Shown here: piece after piece, positions 47,954 through 59,639 of the stretch
Layout of the letters: each line of letters starts with the position of its first letter
How positions within the stretch are numbered: position 1 is the stretch's first letter
Assembly (NCBI GenBank): GCA_013180625.2
Contig: SNVD02015005.1
Span: forward strand, 1 to 64,000
DNA length: 64,000 nt
From: Boswellia sacra
Lineage: Eukaryota > Streptophyta > Magnoliopsida > Sapindales > Burseraceae
Reading direction: 5' to 3'
The notes under the pieces: generated by a model
Seen by the model: the letters and a program-made list of their open reading frames with translations, nothing else
The model's database searches: none
What the model was told of the DNA's origin: nothing
Position numbers and translations under genes: made by a program

Positions 47954-49360
47954 ATGGCAACTTTTAATTCAACTTCATATGTTGAGGGACTTTCTATCTC
48001 TAGCCCTCCATTTTTTAATGGAAGTGATTACTCTTATTGGAAAACTAGAATGAGTATTTTCTTAAAATCTTTTGATTATGATTTGTGGTCTATTGTTTTG
48101 GAAGGACCTTTTGTTCCTACCAAAATTGAAAATGGGGAATGCATGCTTAAAGAACTTAAAGAGTTTAGTGAAGATGATAAAAAGAAATTGAGTTTGAATG
48201 CTAAAGCTATGAATGTGTTATATTGTGCTCTAGATAGAAAAGAGTTTAATAGAATATCTACTTGCTCTACGGCACAAGAAATATGGCACACACTTGAAGT
48301 AACTCATGAAGGAACTAGTCAAGTTAAAGAACCTAAAATTAGTATGCTAGTTCATAGTTATGAGCTTTTTAAGATGAAATCGGATGAATCAATTTCTGAA
48401 ATGTTTACTAGATTTACGAATATTATTAATAGTTTGAAATCTCTTAGTAAATCTTATTCTAATATTGAAATGGTGAGAAAGATTCTTAGGTGTCTACCAA
48501 AATCTTGGGAGCCAAAGGTGACTGCAATTCAAGACGCAAAGGACCTTACCAAACTACCATTAGAAGAACTTATGGGTTCTCTCATAACTCATGAAATCAT
48601 CTTGAAGGAGAATGAAGAAGAAGATTGTGAAGTGGCAAACATGTGCTTCATGGCTTTAAGTGAAGGTAAGGTAAGTATTCTAAACTATGATCCTAAGTTT
48701 TCATATGATGAATTACTTGAAGCACTCCAAAATTTACATGTGCAAGTTGATAAACAAAAATAAAAAATCAATGCTTTCAAAAAGAAGTCAAAAATCATGT
48801 TATCTCAATTAGAAGAGTTGGTAGAAATAAATGAAGCTTTAGAAAATGAAAATGAAATTTTAAAGCAAAAAGATTTTGAAAGTTTGGAAAGTCAAATACA
48901 TTTTTTAAAAACTGAAAATGAGATTTTAAAACAAAAGGATTTTGATAAATTAGAGAAAGAAAATGTTATTTTGAAAAAGGAAAATAATGACTTAAGAAAT
49001 ATTGTTGATATTTTTACAAAAAGCACAAAAAATTTGAATTCTATATTACGAAACCAAAGGTGTGTTTTTGATAAAAAAGGGTTAGGATATAAAGCTCATA
49101 AAAATCAAAAGTATTTTAAAAATTATTTTGCTCATGCATCTTCTAGGAATAATCCTAATCATTCATGTACTTATTGTGGAAGAAAAGGACACAAAGTGCA
49201 TTCTTGCTATATTAAGAGAAATCCTAATTTGAAACAAATATGGGTTCCAAAAAGTACCATAACTAACCCCCAAGGACCCAAGAACTTTTGGGTACCAAAA
49301 AGTCTCTCTTTGAATGTTGATTATAGAAACAAAGGAGTGGCAAACACAAGTGTTACTTAG
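47954..49360 (+). pseudogene. Copia gag (one nonsense codon)
   Basis: The ATG at 47954 opens a gag with Pro-Pro-Phe-Phe-Asn-Gly-Ser-Asp-Tyr-Ser-Tyr-Trp and Arg-Met-Ser-Ile-Phe, the N-terminal motif of UBN2-type copia gags. TAA at 48761 breaks it. The same frame resumes and runs through a Lys/Glu coiled coil with a repeated Glu-Asn-Glu-Ile-Leu-Lys-Gln-Lys-Asp unit (about 48840-48970), then a zinc knuckle Cys-X2-Cys-X4-His-X4-Cys at about 49168-49210. The frame ends at TAG 49358, with protease continuing in another frame. Confidence 0.85.
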
Positions 49361-50996
49361 ATATTGGATGCTCAAGGCATATGACCGGAGATGCCTCCAA
49401 GTTCTCAAAATTAATCATGAAGAAAGGAGGATATGTGACCTTCGGTGATAATGCCAAAGGAAGGGTAATCGGACATGGTGATATTGGTAACCCTTCTTCA
49501 CCTATTATTGAAGATGTTTTGCTTGTTAATGGTTTGAAACATGATTTGATTAGCATTATTCAATTGTGTGATAAAGGATATTTTATTGCTTTTAAGCCTA
49601 ATAGATGTGTGATTAAGGATGTTAGTAACAATAAGATATTATTTATTGGTAATAGATGTGGTAATATTTATATAATTGATATTGATGTTAATGATCATGT
49701 AGAAAATTGTTTCATTGTTAATCATGATGCTTGGTTATGGCATAGAAGGCTAGGTCATGCTAGCATGGACACAATTTCAAAAATTTCTAAAAATGATTTA
49801 GTTGATGGTCTTCCAAAAATAAAATTTGAAAAGGATAAGATTTGTGATGCTTGTCAATTTGGAAAACAAGTGAGAATTTTTTTAAACAAAAGAAATTTAT
49901 TTCAACAAATAAACCTCTACAATTACTTCATTTAGATTTATTTGGACCATCAAGAACTCAAAGCTTTGGTGGAAAGTATTATGTTTTTGTTATTGTGGAT
50001 GATTATTCAAGATTCACTTGGGTATTATTCTTGAAAACTAAAAATGAGGCCATACAAGCTTTTTCAAAATTTACAAAAAGAGTTCAAAATCAAAAAGGGT
50101 ATTCTATTGTGTCCATTAGGAGTGATCATGGTGGTGAAATAGACAACGTTGCATTTGAAAATCTTTGTGATGAAAATGATTTTTAACATAGTTTTTTCAC
50201 ACCTAGAACTCCACAACAAAATGGTGTTGTTGAGAGGAAAAATAGGACTATCCAAGAAATGGCTAGGACCATATTACTTGAAAATTATTTGCCGAAATAT
50301 TTTTGGGCCGAAGCCGTTAATATTGCATGCTTTATAATCAATAGAGTCTATATTAGAGCTTTAATAAAGAAAACTCCTTATGAACTTTGGAAAGGAAGAA
50401 AACCCAACATTGGATTTTTTAAAGTTTTTGGATGTAAATGTTTTATTTTAAACACCAAGGATAACCTTGGAAAATTTGATGCAAAAGCCGATGTTGGAAT
50501 TTTTGTTGGCTACTCCAACCATAGTAAAGCATATAGAGTTTTTAACAAAAAGACTCTTACTATTGAAGAATCTATGCATGTTGAATTTGATGAAACTAAT
50601 GTGATTTCTTCAAAGAATTTAGATGATGATATTGTTGAGGTAGAAAGGCAAATCAAGGAATCAAGGCTTGATGAAAAGAGCCAAGATGAATTACAACTTC
50701 AACAAGAAAAGCTTGAGAAAGTAAATGATTCTTCCCAAGAATTACCAAAGGAATGGAGGTATGCAAAAGCTCACCCTAAAGATCTCATTATTGGTGAACC
50801 ATCACAAGGTATGAAAACTAGATCTTCTTTTAAGAACTTTTGTAATCATTTTGCATTTGTCTCTCAATTTGAACCAAAATCTTTTAAAGAAGCCAAAAAT
50901 GACGAAAGTTTGATTTTGGCTATGCACGAAGAATTGAACTAATTCGAGAGAAATCAAGTTTAGGAATTAGTCCCTAGACCCAAATATAACTAAACC
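49351..50996 (+). pseudogene. Copia pol remnant: protease and integrase, RT missing
   Basis: The protease begins Tyr-Leu-Asp-Ile-Gly-Cys-Ser-Arg-His-Met. The family motif is Asp-Ser-Gly, so the Ser beside the catalytic Asp is Ile here (codon at 49363). The pre-integrase zinc region follows (Trp-His-Arg-Arg-Leu-Gly-His, Cys-Asp-Ala-Cys). A frameshift near 49880-49890 leads into the integrase core: Asp-Leu-Phe-Gly-Pro, Ser-Asp-His-Gly-Gly-Glu, a TAA at 50184, then Asn-Gly-Val-Val-Glu-Arg-Lys-Asn-Arg-Thr. The C-terminal part reaches the first residues of the RT linker (about 50930-50990) and stops. Sequence then passes directly to the purine-rich 3' region, so RT and RNase H are deleted. Confidence 0.85.
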
Positions 50997-51319
50997 CCAT
51001 AGTCAAGATAGATTTTGCATAATTAGAAGAGAATTAGGTATGTTGGATATGTCGTAATTTTGTTTTTATATAATAATCTTTGAATGGTAGCATATGTCAA
51101 GGGGGAGAATATATTTAGGGGGAGTAATTAATTTGACTACATCTTTTTGATGATAACAAAAGGGGGAGAAATTGTTGGATTGCTTATACTCACAACATGG
51201 TTTGCTTATATTCATAACAACTGCTCTCTTTTTGCTTATTGTTTATTTTATTTTCATTCTTGATTTTAGATTATATTTTAAAGCAGTCAATGGTTTGTCA
51301 TCATCAAAAAGGGGGAGGT

Positions 51320-52599
51320 TGTTAGCCCTAAGGCTACATGATAATTTTGATGATAACAATACACATTGATTAATTGAGATTTACTAACATGTTTATTTAT
51401 GTGCAAGAGTAAGATCATTGAAATAATTGTAAAATCAAGAAGAGGCTTATTAAAATGAAGTGTTGAAGCTAAGGAGAAGACTACATGTTAAAGGCACCAA
51501 AGTTTAAGAATAAGGATTGACTTAAGGAATGTGACACATGGAAGAAAAATCAAGTCACATGAGCATCGAATGGTGTTTTGACCATATCTTGAGCTACAGA
51601 TATCCAAATGACTTGGTTCTTGATGCGTTGGAAATCTTATTCAATGTTTCACATCGTTTATGTTTTGTAGATTTTCAAATTTCAAACGGAACATTGATAA
51701 AAATGGTAGATAAAATTATGGTTTTTATGGCGGGTAGAAAATTTGGAGTTAGTGTCTTCACTTGATTAAATTCATCTTATTTGCCTATAAAAGGAGCCCT
51801 TCTCCCATGCATTCTACAAGAAGAAGAAGAGAAGCATCTATCAAGCAAAAAAAAAACAAGAGAAATATCAAGTTTAGAGAGCTTTTATATTCTTTATCTA
51901 CTCTTTGAAGAGAGTTTGTTGTAAAAATTATCTTTGTTCTTGTATTGTGGTGAGAGTGAGATCTACTTGTAAAGGATAAAAGTTATCCTTGAGAGAATTC
52001 TTTCCTTGGTGAGGTTGTTCATCAAGAAGAACTCTTGGTGTGGTGTTATCAAGGGTTGAAGAGAGTTGCCTTGGTGAGGTTGTTCATCAAGAAGAACTCT
52101 TGATGTGGTGTTATCAAGGGTTAAAGAGAGTTGCCTTGGTGAGGTTGTTCATCAAGAAGAACTCTTGGTGTGTTGTTATCAAGGGTTGAAGGAAGTTGCC
52201 TTAGTGAGGTTGTTCATCAAGAAGAACTCTTGGTGTGGTGTTATCAAGAGTTGAAGGAAAAAGTCTTGGTCAGGTTGTTGATCAAGCAAGTTGTAAAGAT
52301 TTCTACAACTTAGTGGAACACTTAGCTCGTGGAGCTAGGAGCCCGTGGACATAGGCAAGGTTTGCCGAATCACGTAAATTGAGTTTGCACTCTCTCTATC
52401 CCTATCTCTTTATATTTACTTGTACTTGTGATTGTTCATTATTATTATTCTCTTGATTGCATTCTATTTCCATCTTCTTCACCTTTATTCTCAAAGAAAG
52501 AGATAAATAATTTTGGTCTTCAAAGAAACGTTTTAATCAGTTTTTATAAATAAAAACCCAATTCACCCCCCCTCTTGGGTTGCCATACCTGGGTCAACA
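51320..52599 (+). repeat. 3' LTR of the copia element (1280 bp)
   Basis: Same ends as the 5' LTR. It lacks a 505-bp block at a point where the 5' LTR has two copies of TGACACATG, and it has five instead of six 65-bp repeats (from 52004). Elsewhere the LTRs differ by only scattered changes. Confidence 0.92.
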
Positions 52600-53717
52600 A
52601 TAACAAGTTTCAAGTTTGAAACTGTCCGACGAAATCTAAAATGAAAGATATCCTTGAAATATATTGAAAAGAAACTAGAATAGTGTATAGCTTTATACCT
52701 CACAACATAAAGAAGCAACCTTGATCTTATTGAAAAAAGCTTCGAAACTTGAACCTTTAAAACTCAAGGATCTTAGTCTATCAAAATAATGTAATGATTT
52801 TACTCTTACGGCTACAAATAATGGCAAAACTAAGCACAGGTCAATCACCAGGCCACAGAATGACTATCGTTGCTATGTATCAGAGAAGAACTAAGACCAA
52901 AAAGCACGTCTATGGCACTGATAAATGGAGGGTGTGTTATGTCAACAATAATTGCAAGACATTATAATGGAAAAAATTATAGGGGACAAGAATCCACTCA
53001 CATCTGATTCCTTGGTTTATAATAGGCCTTCCAGATTCTGCAGCGGTGGTACAATTATTGTGCAGAAGTTCTCACATGAGATTCAAAATATATGGTTTCT
53101 CGTGAGAAAATCAGACGCAAAATGTGTCAACATTTCTCATGATGTTAGACACAACTTTATTCAAAATAACACATTGGTGCACCAAAACACAAATGCTTTC
53201 AAATAGAGAGAAAAAGAAACTGATGATAATTCACTTGTTCTTTATGTCTGCCTCCCTACGATCAAATCTTGCATCATCGACAGTGAAGACAAGAGCCTTA
53301 TATCCATTCATTTCAGCCCTTTGCACAATGTGTTATTTTGCAATACCTCGCCTCTTTGGTTCCTAACAATAGGAAGGAGACCAAGTTGCCATTGAGTTCC
53401 TATCAATGATAGCAGAAGAAATTTGTCGCTGGTAAAGAAAGATTCTTGGCTAATTGAACAATGAAAGAGCTCGGGATTCAGGAATGGCCATGTACACATA
53501 ATTGATAGAAGGAAACAGCATTACGGCTGGCAGCAACCTCCTCTATAGTGCAGCTACATGAAAAGGATAAGACCTGGAAATGATGAAATAAGAAGAGGAA
53601 TTTATAAAACATATATAAGGGCCTGGCTAAGTAAGAAATAATTTCCATATGCCTGGAAAAATACACACACCATTATGGTGTTTCAAACAGCTGCTGCTGT
53701 GGCTGTGGCTACTTCTC

Positions 53718-55031
53718 CTGAAATACACACATCAATGGATATGGAATTCAACTAAAAGTTTGTCCCTTTAAGTTTGTACCTTAAAGTATTCATCCAAATA
53801 ATAATAAAATTCCATAATATTGAAGTCAATGTTTATGGCTAACAGAAATAATCTATTGTTTTCTTTATATTTACTCACAAAACAGTCCAGGTTCGGGTGG
53901 GGGAGGGATATCATACACACCTCTACTTGTCAGTGGAGTCTTATTAAAAGTTTTTACGTCAAATGCTACATGTTTGGTGGTGGTCAGGGGCTGAGATAGA
54001 GTGGTAGGGGTATGATGCTACCATGCAGAAAACCCAATCGTAGGTTGTAACCTACGTTTTAAAAACATTTTTATTTTTTCTCGCATGCTTCATTCGCAAA
54101 GGACGCCTCGATCAACCGTGAACATGATAAATGGGATCTAGTACTACTGTTAATACTTACTTATGATTTTGAACGAATTGGATTAAAGAATAGGAGGATA
54201 GAACAAAAGGAAGACGATAAAGGAAACAGCAGACAGTGAAGTTGCTCTTATCTTATGTTACAGTGCAACCGCCCAATGTCAATTGCTTTGGATACTTCAA
54301 CAGGGTAATTGTAGTCTCCACGAACTCATCCCCCACCAGGCTTATCCAAACCCAAGCAAGCTCCAAAAATATTGAGCTCATGTGTGGTGGTTCGACAAGA
54401 GGTGAAATCAAACATTGGTGATAAGGTTTTTAGCTCGCTACAAGTTCTCTGTTCCACAAAAGCTAGCTACGTTGACTGCGAAATTATGTAGCCCTAAGAA
54501 CCCACCTAGGTTCGTTTATGACTCTAACAATTCGATGGGGCTGGCCCCTCTGTAATACTTTGCATAAGCTGCAAGATGAGGTTAACTCATCGATTTTGCT
54601 ACATTTGTGAAATTTATGTACGTTCATGCATACATGGTATAGATAAGTTGTTCTATTAAATCACATACTGGCATTCAGTTTTTAGAGAGATTAATTAATA
54701 GGATATTGCTTATGACCGTGTACCTACGACGAAAGCTAACGTGTGTTCAGTCCCGGTAGCAGCGACGTAATATGTCATTTGTTTTACATGATTTGCATGC
54801 AATTGCCGTGAAGCACAAAATGAGAATCGACTTATAGGCACACAGAACAAAGGCTTACTTGTAGGAAACCAAAAATATACAGGTTCATTATGGACTAAAA
54901 TGTTTTCAAAACAACACGCAAACGACAATAACTTATGCACTTAGTATATCTACCCCACATCAGACTTCCACTGTTACCTCTGGTTACGCTACCCATCACC
55001 CCGCTGCCCCATCCCGTCCAATAATTTGGCT
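53718..55031. other. Intergenic DNA between two minus-strand pseudogenes
   Basis: No exon of glycolate oxidase or of the Ulp1-like gene was recognised here. A purine-rich block (GGGTGGGGGAGGG) lies near 53896. ORFs at 54236-54421 and 54710-54940 have no family signature. Confidence 0.5.
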
Positions 55032-58000
55032 TCACTTGTTATAATTTCTGAACTTTGTTTTCGCCTGTTGCAAAACATCAGCCCTGGCATGATTCAGCGG
55101 TGTCATGACCATTTTCAGCAGCAGCCTCAACCGCGTTGCATCAGAATTGACCTGCAATTGAATCACACAATATCAGTCACAAAACAGCTAAGACAATTTT
55201 GTGGTTATACTCAAAATCCGTGACAGGCTACTGTCATACCACGGCGTTTGGGGGAGTCTGTAAACAAAGACTGTCCATGAAGTTCATCACATAAACTCCA
55301 TAATCATACGAGGTCTGCTGCTTTGGAATGTCCTTCTTGGTCGATAGGTTAAAGTTAGAAAACCTCAGCTTCCCATCACGTACGCCACTGATTTCATCCG
55401 TAAGTATTACGTCCAATGCATACAGTTACAAAATATACAGGTTCTACATCATTACTTGGGATTCAAACGATTTATCAAAATCACACATGGAATACAAACA
55501 TTGAGTCACAATGGCAACATATAAACATTCAGTCATTGAAGATTCTGGAACTAACCACTCGCCAACCCATTATTTCAATCTTTCTTCTCTGTCTGGGTGA
55601 TGGCAAGGAGTCCCACATTTCGGCTGCCTCGTTTGAAACTCATATTACCAATGCGAACCACTGTCCGCTGCCATTGAACATGGGCACAAATATCTGTGAC
55701 ATATGGAGTAGATTGTGACTTTAATGTCAATTACACAATGCGATATGCACTCCCCACATCTGACAGACATTCATGTTAATTTCCTCGCAACAATGCTCTA
55801 TTGTAGTAGTTAACTATGGTATGAAAAGCCATGTAATACAATATTCACCTTAATTAATTTGTTCATCAACAGTAACATGTTCGAGTTTATGATACCGTTG
55901 GTTGACCTAGTACTATATGTACTGTAGTTTGTCATCCCTCTTCCTACCACTCTCGCCTTTCATGTATCATTACCTGGGTACATTTGTCCAGATTAGGCAT
56001 GTAATTCTTTCGATACTGTTAGGCCCTGGCCAGTCCAACTCCATCCAAGCTTTGAGCAGCTCGCACGGCTTCCTGCAAAGTATTGATAAATGAAATTAAG
56101 AAGACTTGCGTCATCGTGTTTTGACTTCCACCCAACCAGTTCATAACCTCATTAAAGATGCTTACCGAAAACCTAATCGGTAGGAACCAAATCCACTCTG
56201 CACCTGTTGGCTAGTTCCTCTATTCCATCGATGCGAGCTCCGCATATACGTTTAACACCTACACAATGGGTTTAGTATATGCCATTAGTGAAATATATCT
56301 TCTCCCTTTCTCGACACATCCACACAAGATGAATGGCTGTCACGGTTATACTATTGAAATGTTCACACTTAGACCAAGTTTGCTATTTAGGCAGTGGAGT
56401 TTTCTCATCCCCTCAATTGCCTACCTCGTTGTCAACCCACTCCTCCGGCCACAACGTCCGCAAGTTGAAACGCGTAGCATATGCACACTCGTATCTTACA
56501 ATAATCTCCCTACAATGTTAACACAACATCAACAATATGTCCGTGTAATGCGTAAATAACTAAATCCAAACATAGTAATACTCACGCCGGATCATTTGTA
56601 GTGTTCATGACATATTCTATGACTTGAAGTTCCTCCTCAGTCATGGTGGATAGTACAACAAACGGCCTAGCCCAATAGCCCCGCTTGCCTCTGCTTCCAC
56701 GAGCTTTCACCCACGGAGTTGGCCTGTGCATGAATCGCTTTTTTAGGAAACCTCTCGATTTGGGAGTGACTTCACTCCTCTCAACTGACGAAACCTCGAT
56801 GTACATTCTGTCTATCTTATGTTTTTCGGCCTGTATATGACACAAGTTGTATTCAAATTATTGCACAAGCAGTTTATTCTGTCAACAAAATAATAAGACA
56901 GTGGCATTGGCCGCCGCCTCAATTCTTAATTCAGTGCTCCAACATCATTTGGCTGCTTAATTGTTGTAATCATATTCGTATCTTGCTGTAAAGAAATGTT
57001 TCCACCGTACCTGTCCCAAAGTCTTGTCGCCGTCTCCTGAGTTCACATCTTCTTTCTTCACAATGACAACATTTTCAGCATCTCTGTCAACGGTAAGATC
57101 TTCAATCTCGCCAACTGTCACAATTTTTTTCCCTTTGCCTGAAGTCTCATCTTCCTGCAACCAAAGCATTACATCGTAGTCATCTCTGTCTGCTTCATCA
57201 TGGAATGCTGATGGCATTTTGCGCAAATTTAAACCCGAAGCACTTCTTGCAACTGAGTCATTTAAGTTCCATTGATGCTGTACCCCTTTAGTATCCTCCT
57301 TAGGCGCATTTGTATCTGTAGTGTTGACTGCTACACCCTCATTTTGCTCAGATATCAAATTTGTATCGGGTTCACCCGTACTGGCATTAACATCTGTCTC
57401 GAATTCATCCGTAATTTTTGTTTTCTGCGTAGGAAGAATGTCATCTTAATCTGGCAAGGTCGGTGTACTCTACATAGGCTTGGTACTTTCGCAGATTCCA
57501 CCCACCGTCGACTCGGGCCGCATGGCAGCAGCCGTAATAGGTGGTGTCGAAAACCCCAGTCCCACATCTGCCAAATCATCAACTGGAGGCTCTATTGTCT
57601 GGGAATTGTGCTGCTGCTCTTGCAACCCTCTGTCAGGACTTATATGCAGGGGTGGTTCTGCGGCCTCCTACTGCTTGGCCTTCACGATTTTAGTAACCAT
57701 GTCCTGCATCTCCTTCAGAGATTTACTTGTAGACTGCACAATGGCTTCCATTCTAATTTGTCTTGCAACCAAGTCGTCGATTGTGTTTGCCATTTTTAAT
57801 ACATTCTTTATTAGTATCGCTTCACTAAACAGCCCCTTTCGTCTGTCACCAATGCCGTCCTCTTTACCGCCGTCCCCCGCACAGGTACCCTGCACTAACA
57901 ATATAGGATCAGATATCTAACAATATATGATCAGATATCATATGACTCAGGTGTTATTTTGGCAGCATGGATGCAAAGCATAATATGACTTACCTTGTCC

Positions 58001-59639
58001 CTCGCACGTTTCAGGCGTGCGTGTATGGCCCTGTTGATGTCACTTCCTAACCATGCAATAACTGGGCCTACCCGATTCCTACCCCTCTTAACCTTCGCCC
58101 CCACTTTACGGATGAAGAGCAACTGTATTGGAAGAAAATATAAGTTAATTCCACATCCATTCTTTCAATCCTCCAGCAGCTGGATTAACATTAGTTGTTC
58201 GAATGCAGCAAAGGAAAGTTAAAGTGTAGTTGTACATTTGTTATGTATATCCGCCTGATTGCGTTAAGAATTGGTAAACAGAGGTAATCTCAAATTCGTC
58301 AATATTAAGTAACGTAAGGTGAGTACATGGCTTCATTCACTTATCTCCATGAACAGAACACATCCGGCCCAATGACTACATTTCTTCTCTGTCAAATCTC
58401 TAACACCGTCTACAAACTTGGTGAAGCAAAATGAGGCCCAGTTGAATTGTTTTATTTGATGGGTTGGTAACAACGAGTGTAGATATCCTGGGTCGATCGA
58501 CAAGCCAGAAGTTGGGCATAGCAGTGTAGCTAATGTGAAAAGCATGAAAGCCACCTTGAACTCGTCCCCTGCCTCTTGGCTATTAGACATAATCTCCTCA
58601 AGATTATTGATTGTAATGTCGCATTTCCCATCGCATAATTTTGCACCCAATTCTGCAACATCTGAATTATTACCGCATAGTTTGACGGGCAGTCCTCCAT
58701 CCATAACGCCCAAAGTATCCTCAAAGACTGCAGCACTTAATAGCAAAGACTCATCGTCTAGTTGTAATACACATGTCTGCAGGTCGAAGTCATCTAGTAA
58801 ATGCAAACACAATCTACTCCTCAATCTCCCGGGTCTTATATTCAGAAGATTCCCCAACCCAATGTCTTCAATTGCGCCCCTCTGTGCTTCATTCAAATTT
58901 TGAACCTGTCGATGAAATTTGTGGGGGCTACATCGGGTTTGGAATGACTCAAATCTGGTTTTGGTGATGTCTGTATTGGCCCTGTTGGACTCGGCTTGTG
59001 GCGCGTCGTCAGGTTGTCGGTATTCAACATACTTGGCCTTGTCGCTACTATTGACGGACCTCCACTTTTCGCTAATTTTCTTATTCATCTGTAGATGCCG
59101 CAATGGTGCAGTAAAAAAAAGTGCAAGTACAACTACATGAGCATAAAAAATAAAGGCCACTCTGTCGACAATAGACATTTATTACCTCGTTATTGACCTT
59201 AATTGTGCTGTCACTCTGTCGAATTAATGCTATCTGCTCCCGCCTACACATGAAGCATGTGGAAAACATGTTACTGGCAACAAATAAAAATTTTATATAT
59301 GTGGACTATTGCATTCAAACTGTTTGTCATTCTCACAACCCGGACACGTCAACCTACTATACATTTATTCTAAGTGCAGTAGAGTTGGTCCACAACGTCA
59401 GTGCTGTTCGATCAGAAGGCCTTGCCATTACCTAGTGCGCCGTCCTAACATGAAAATCACATTAATGGAGTAGGAATGCACTCTGTGTACAAAAAGATTT
59501 AGCAAAAATACCTAAAATTCATCCACTTAGACCCTTGCTTCTGCCTCAAAGTATGTGGTGTTTTGACATTCTCTTCTTTCTTCATGTCGTCAGAGTCCTG
59601 TTGGAATTGTGTGGACCCAATTCGCCTTCTCTTTGCCAT
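55032..59639 (-). pseudogene. HMG-box-like / plant Ulp1-associated domain / Ulp1 (C48) protease gene, decayed
   Basis: About 13 minus-strand exons can be assembled: 59639-59512, 59273-59186, 59088 to ~58345, 58122-57994, 57889-57011, 56830-56586, 56509-56425, one unresolved near 56350-56270, 56203-56166, 56072-55974, 55693 to ~55548, ~55413-55240, 55151-55032. Most junctions keep phase and have GT-AG borders. Exons 1-3 begin Met-Ala-Lys-Arg-Arg-Arg and give an HMG-box-like region (Arg-Arg-Glu-Gln-Ile, Ile-Ser-Glu-Lys-Trp-Arg-Ser, Asp-Lys-Ala-Lys-Tyr). Exon 3 continues with Thr-Arg-Cys-Ser-Pro and Leu-Cys-Pro-Thr-Ser, a domain often paired with Ulp1 in plant transposon genes. Ulp1 blocks follow: Leu-Trp-Pro-Glu-Glu-Trp-Val-Asp-Asn-Glu, Ile-Phe-Val-Pro-Met, Trp-Asp-Ser-Leu-Pro-Ser, Ser-Tyr-Asp-Tyr-Gly-Val-Tyr. 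Catalytic His is Gln (55661-55663) and Cys is Tyr (55300-55302). Stops: 57668, 57470, 57446, 56019, 55640. The HMG call is the weakest part. Confidence 0.68.

Larger units (their letters stand above)
46032..52599 (+). mobile_element. Ty1/copia retrotransposon (probably SIRE-like), RT and RNase H deleted
   Basis: Complete at its borders: 5' LTR 46032-47898, 3' LTR 51320-52599, and a perfect ATAAC target duplication (46027-46031 and 52600-52604). The primer site TGGTATCAGAGC (47901-47912) pairs with initiator tRNA-Met. The polypurine tract is AAAAAGGGGGAGG (51306-51318). Gag, protease and integrase remain, but the reverse-transcriptase and RNase H region is gone, so the copy is non-autonomous and immobile by itself. 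Repeated GGGGGAG tracts between 51100 and 51320, long LTRs and a coiled-coil gag suggest the SIRE/Maximus group; that assignment is tentative. Confidence 0.9.
45697..53717 (-). pseudogene. Glycolate oxidase / (S)-2-hydroxy-acid oxidase pseudogene split by a copia insertion
   Basis: Minus-strand exons match plant glycolate oxidase, the FMN enzyme of peroxisomal photorespiration. 53717 to about 53672: Gly-Glu-Val-Ala-Thr-Ala, stop, Asn-Thr-Ile-Met-Val. 53573 to about 53497: Thr-Ile-Glu-Glu-Val-Ala and Phe-Tyr-Gln-Leu. 53345-53238: Arg-Ala-Glu-Met-Asn-Gly, Phe-Thr-Val-Asp, Arg-Arg-Glu-Ala-Asp-Ile. About 53062-52996: Val-Pro-Pro-Leu-Gln-Asn-Leu-Glu-Gly-Leu, then a stop. 46009-45942: Asn-His-Gly-Gly-Arg-Gln-Val-Asp-Tyr, including the catalytic His and Arg. 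45801-45697: Met-Asp-Gly-Gly-Met-Arg-Arg and Val-Phe-Lys-Ala, with a good GTGAGT donor. The N-terminal and final exons and one middle exon were not found. Nonsense codons and a one-base frameshift before Asn-His-Gly show that it is dead. The copia element sits in the intron 21 bp upstream of the acceptor at 46010-46011. Confidence 0.78.

Noticed and set aside
54236..54940. ORFs at 54236-54421 (+) and 54710-54940 (-)
   Set aside because: No family signature and no phase-consistent link to either neighbouring pseudogene.
59433..59482. Alternative exon 2 for the Ulp1-like gene
   Set aside because: It is phase-compatible with exon 1, but the 59273-59186 exon has a better pyrimidine tract and gives residues closer to the HMG-box pattern. 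Kept as a second-choice model.
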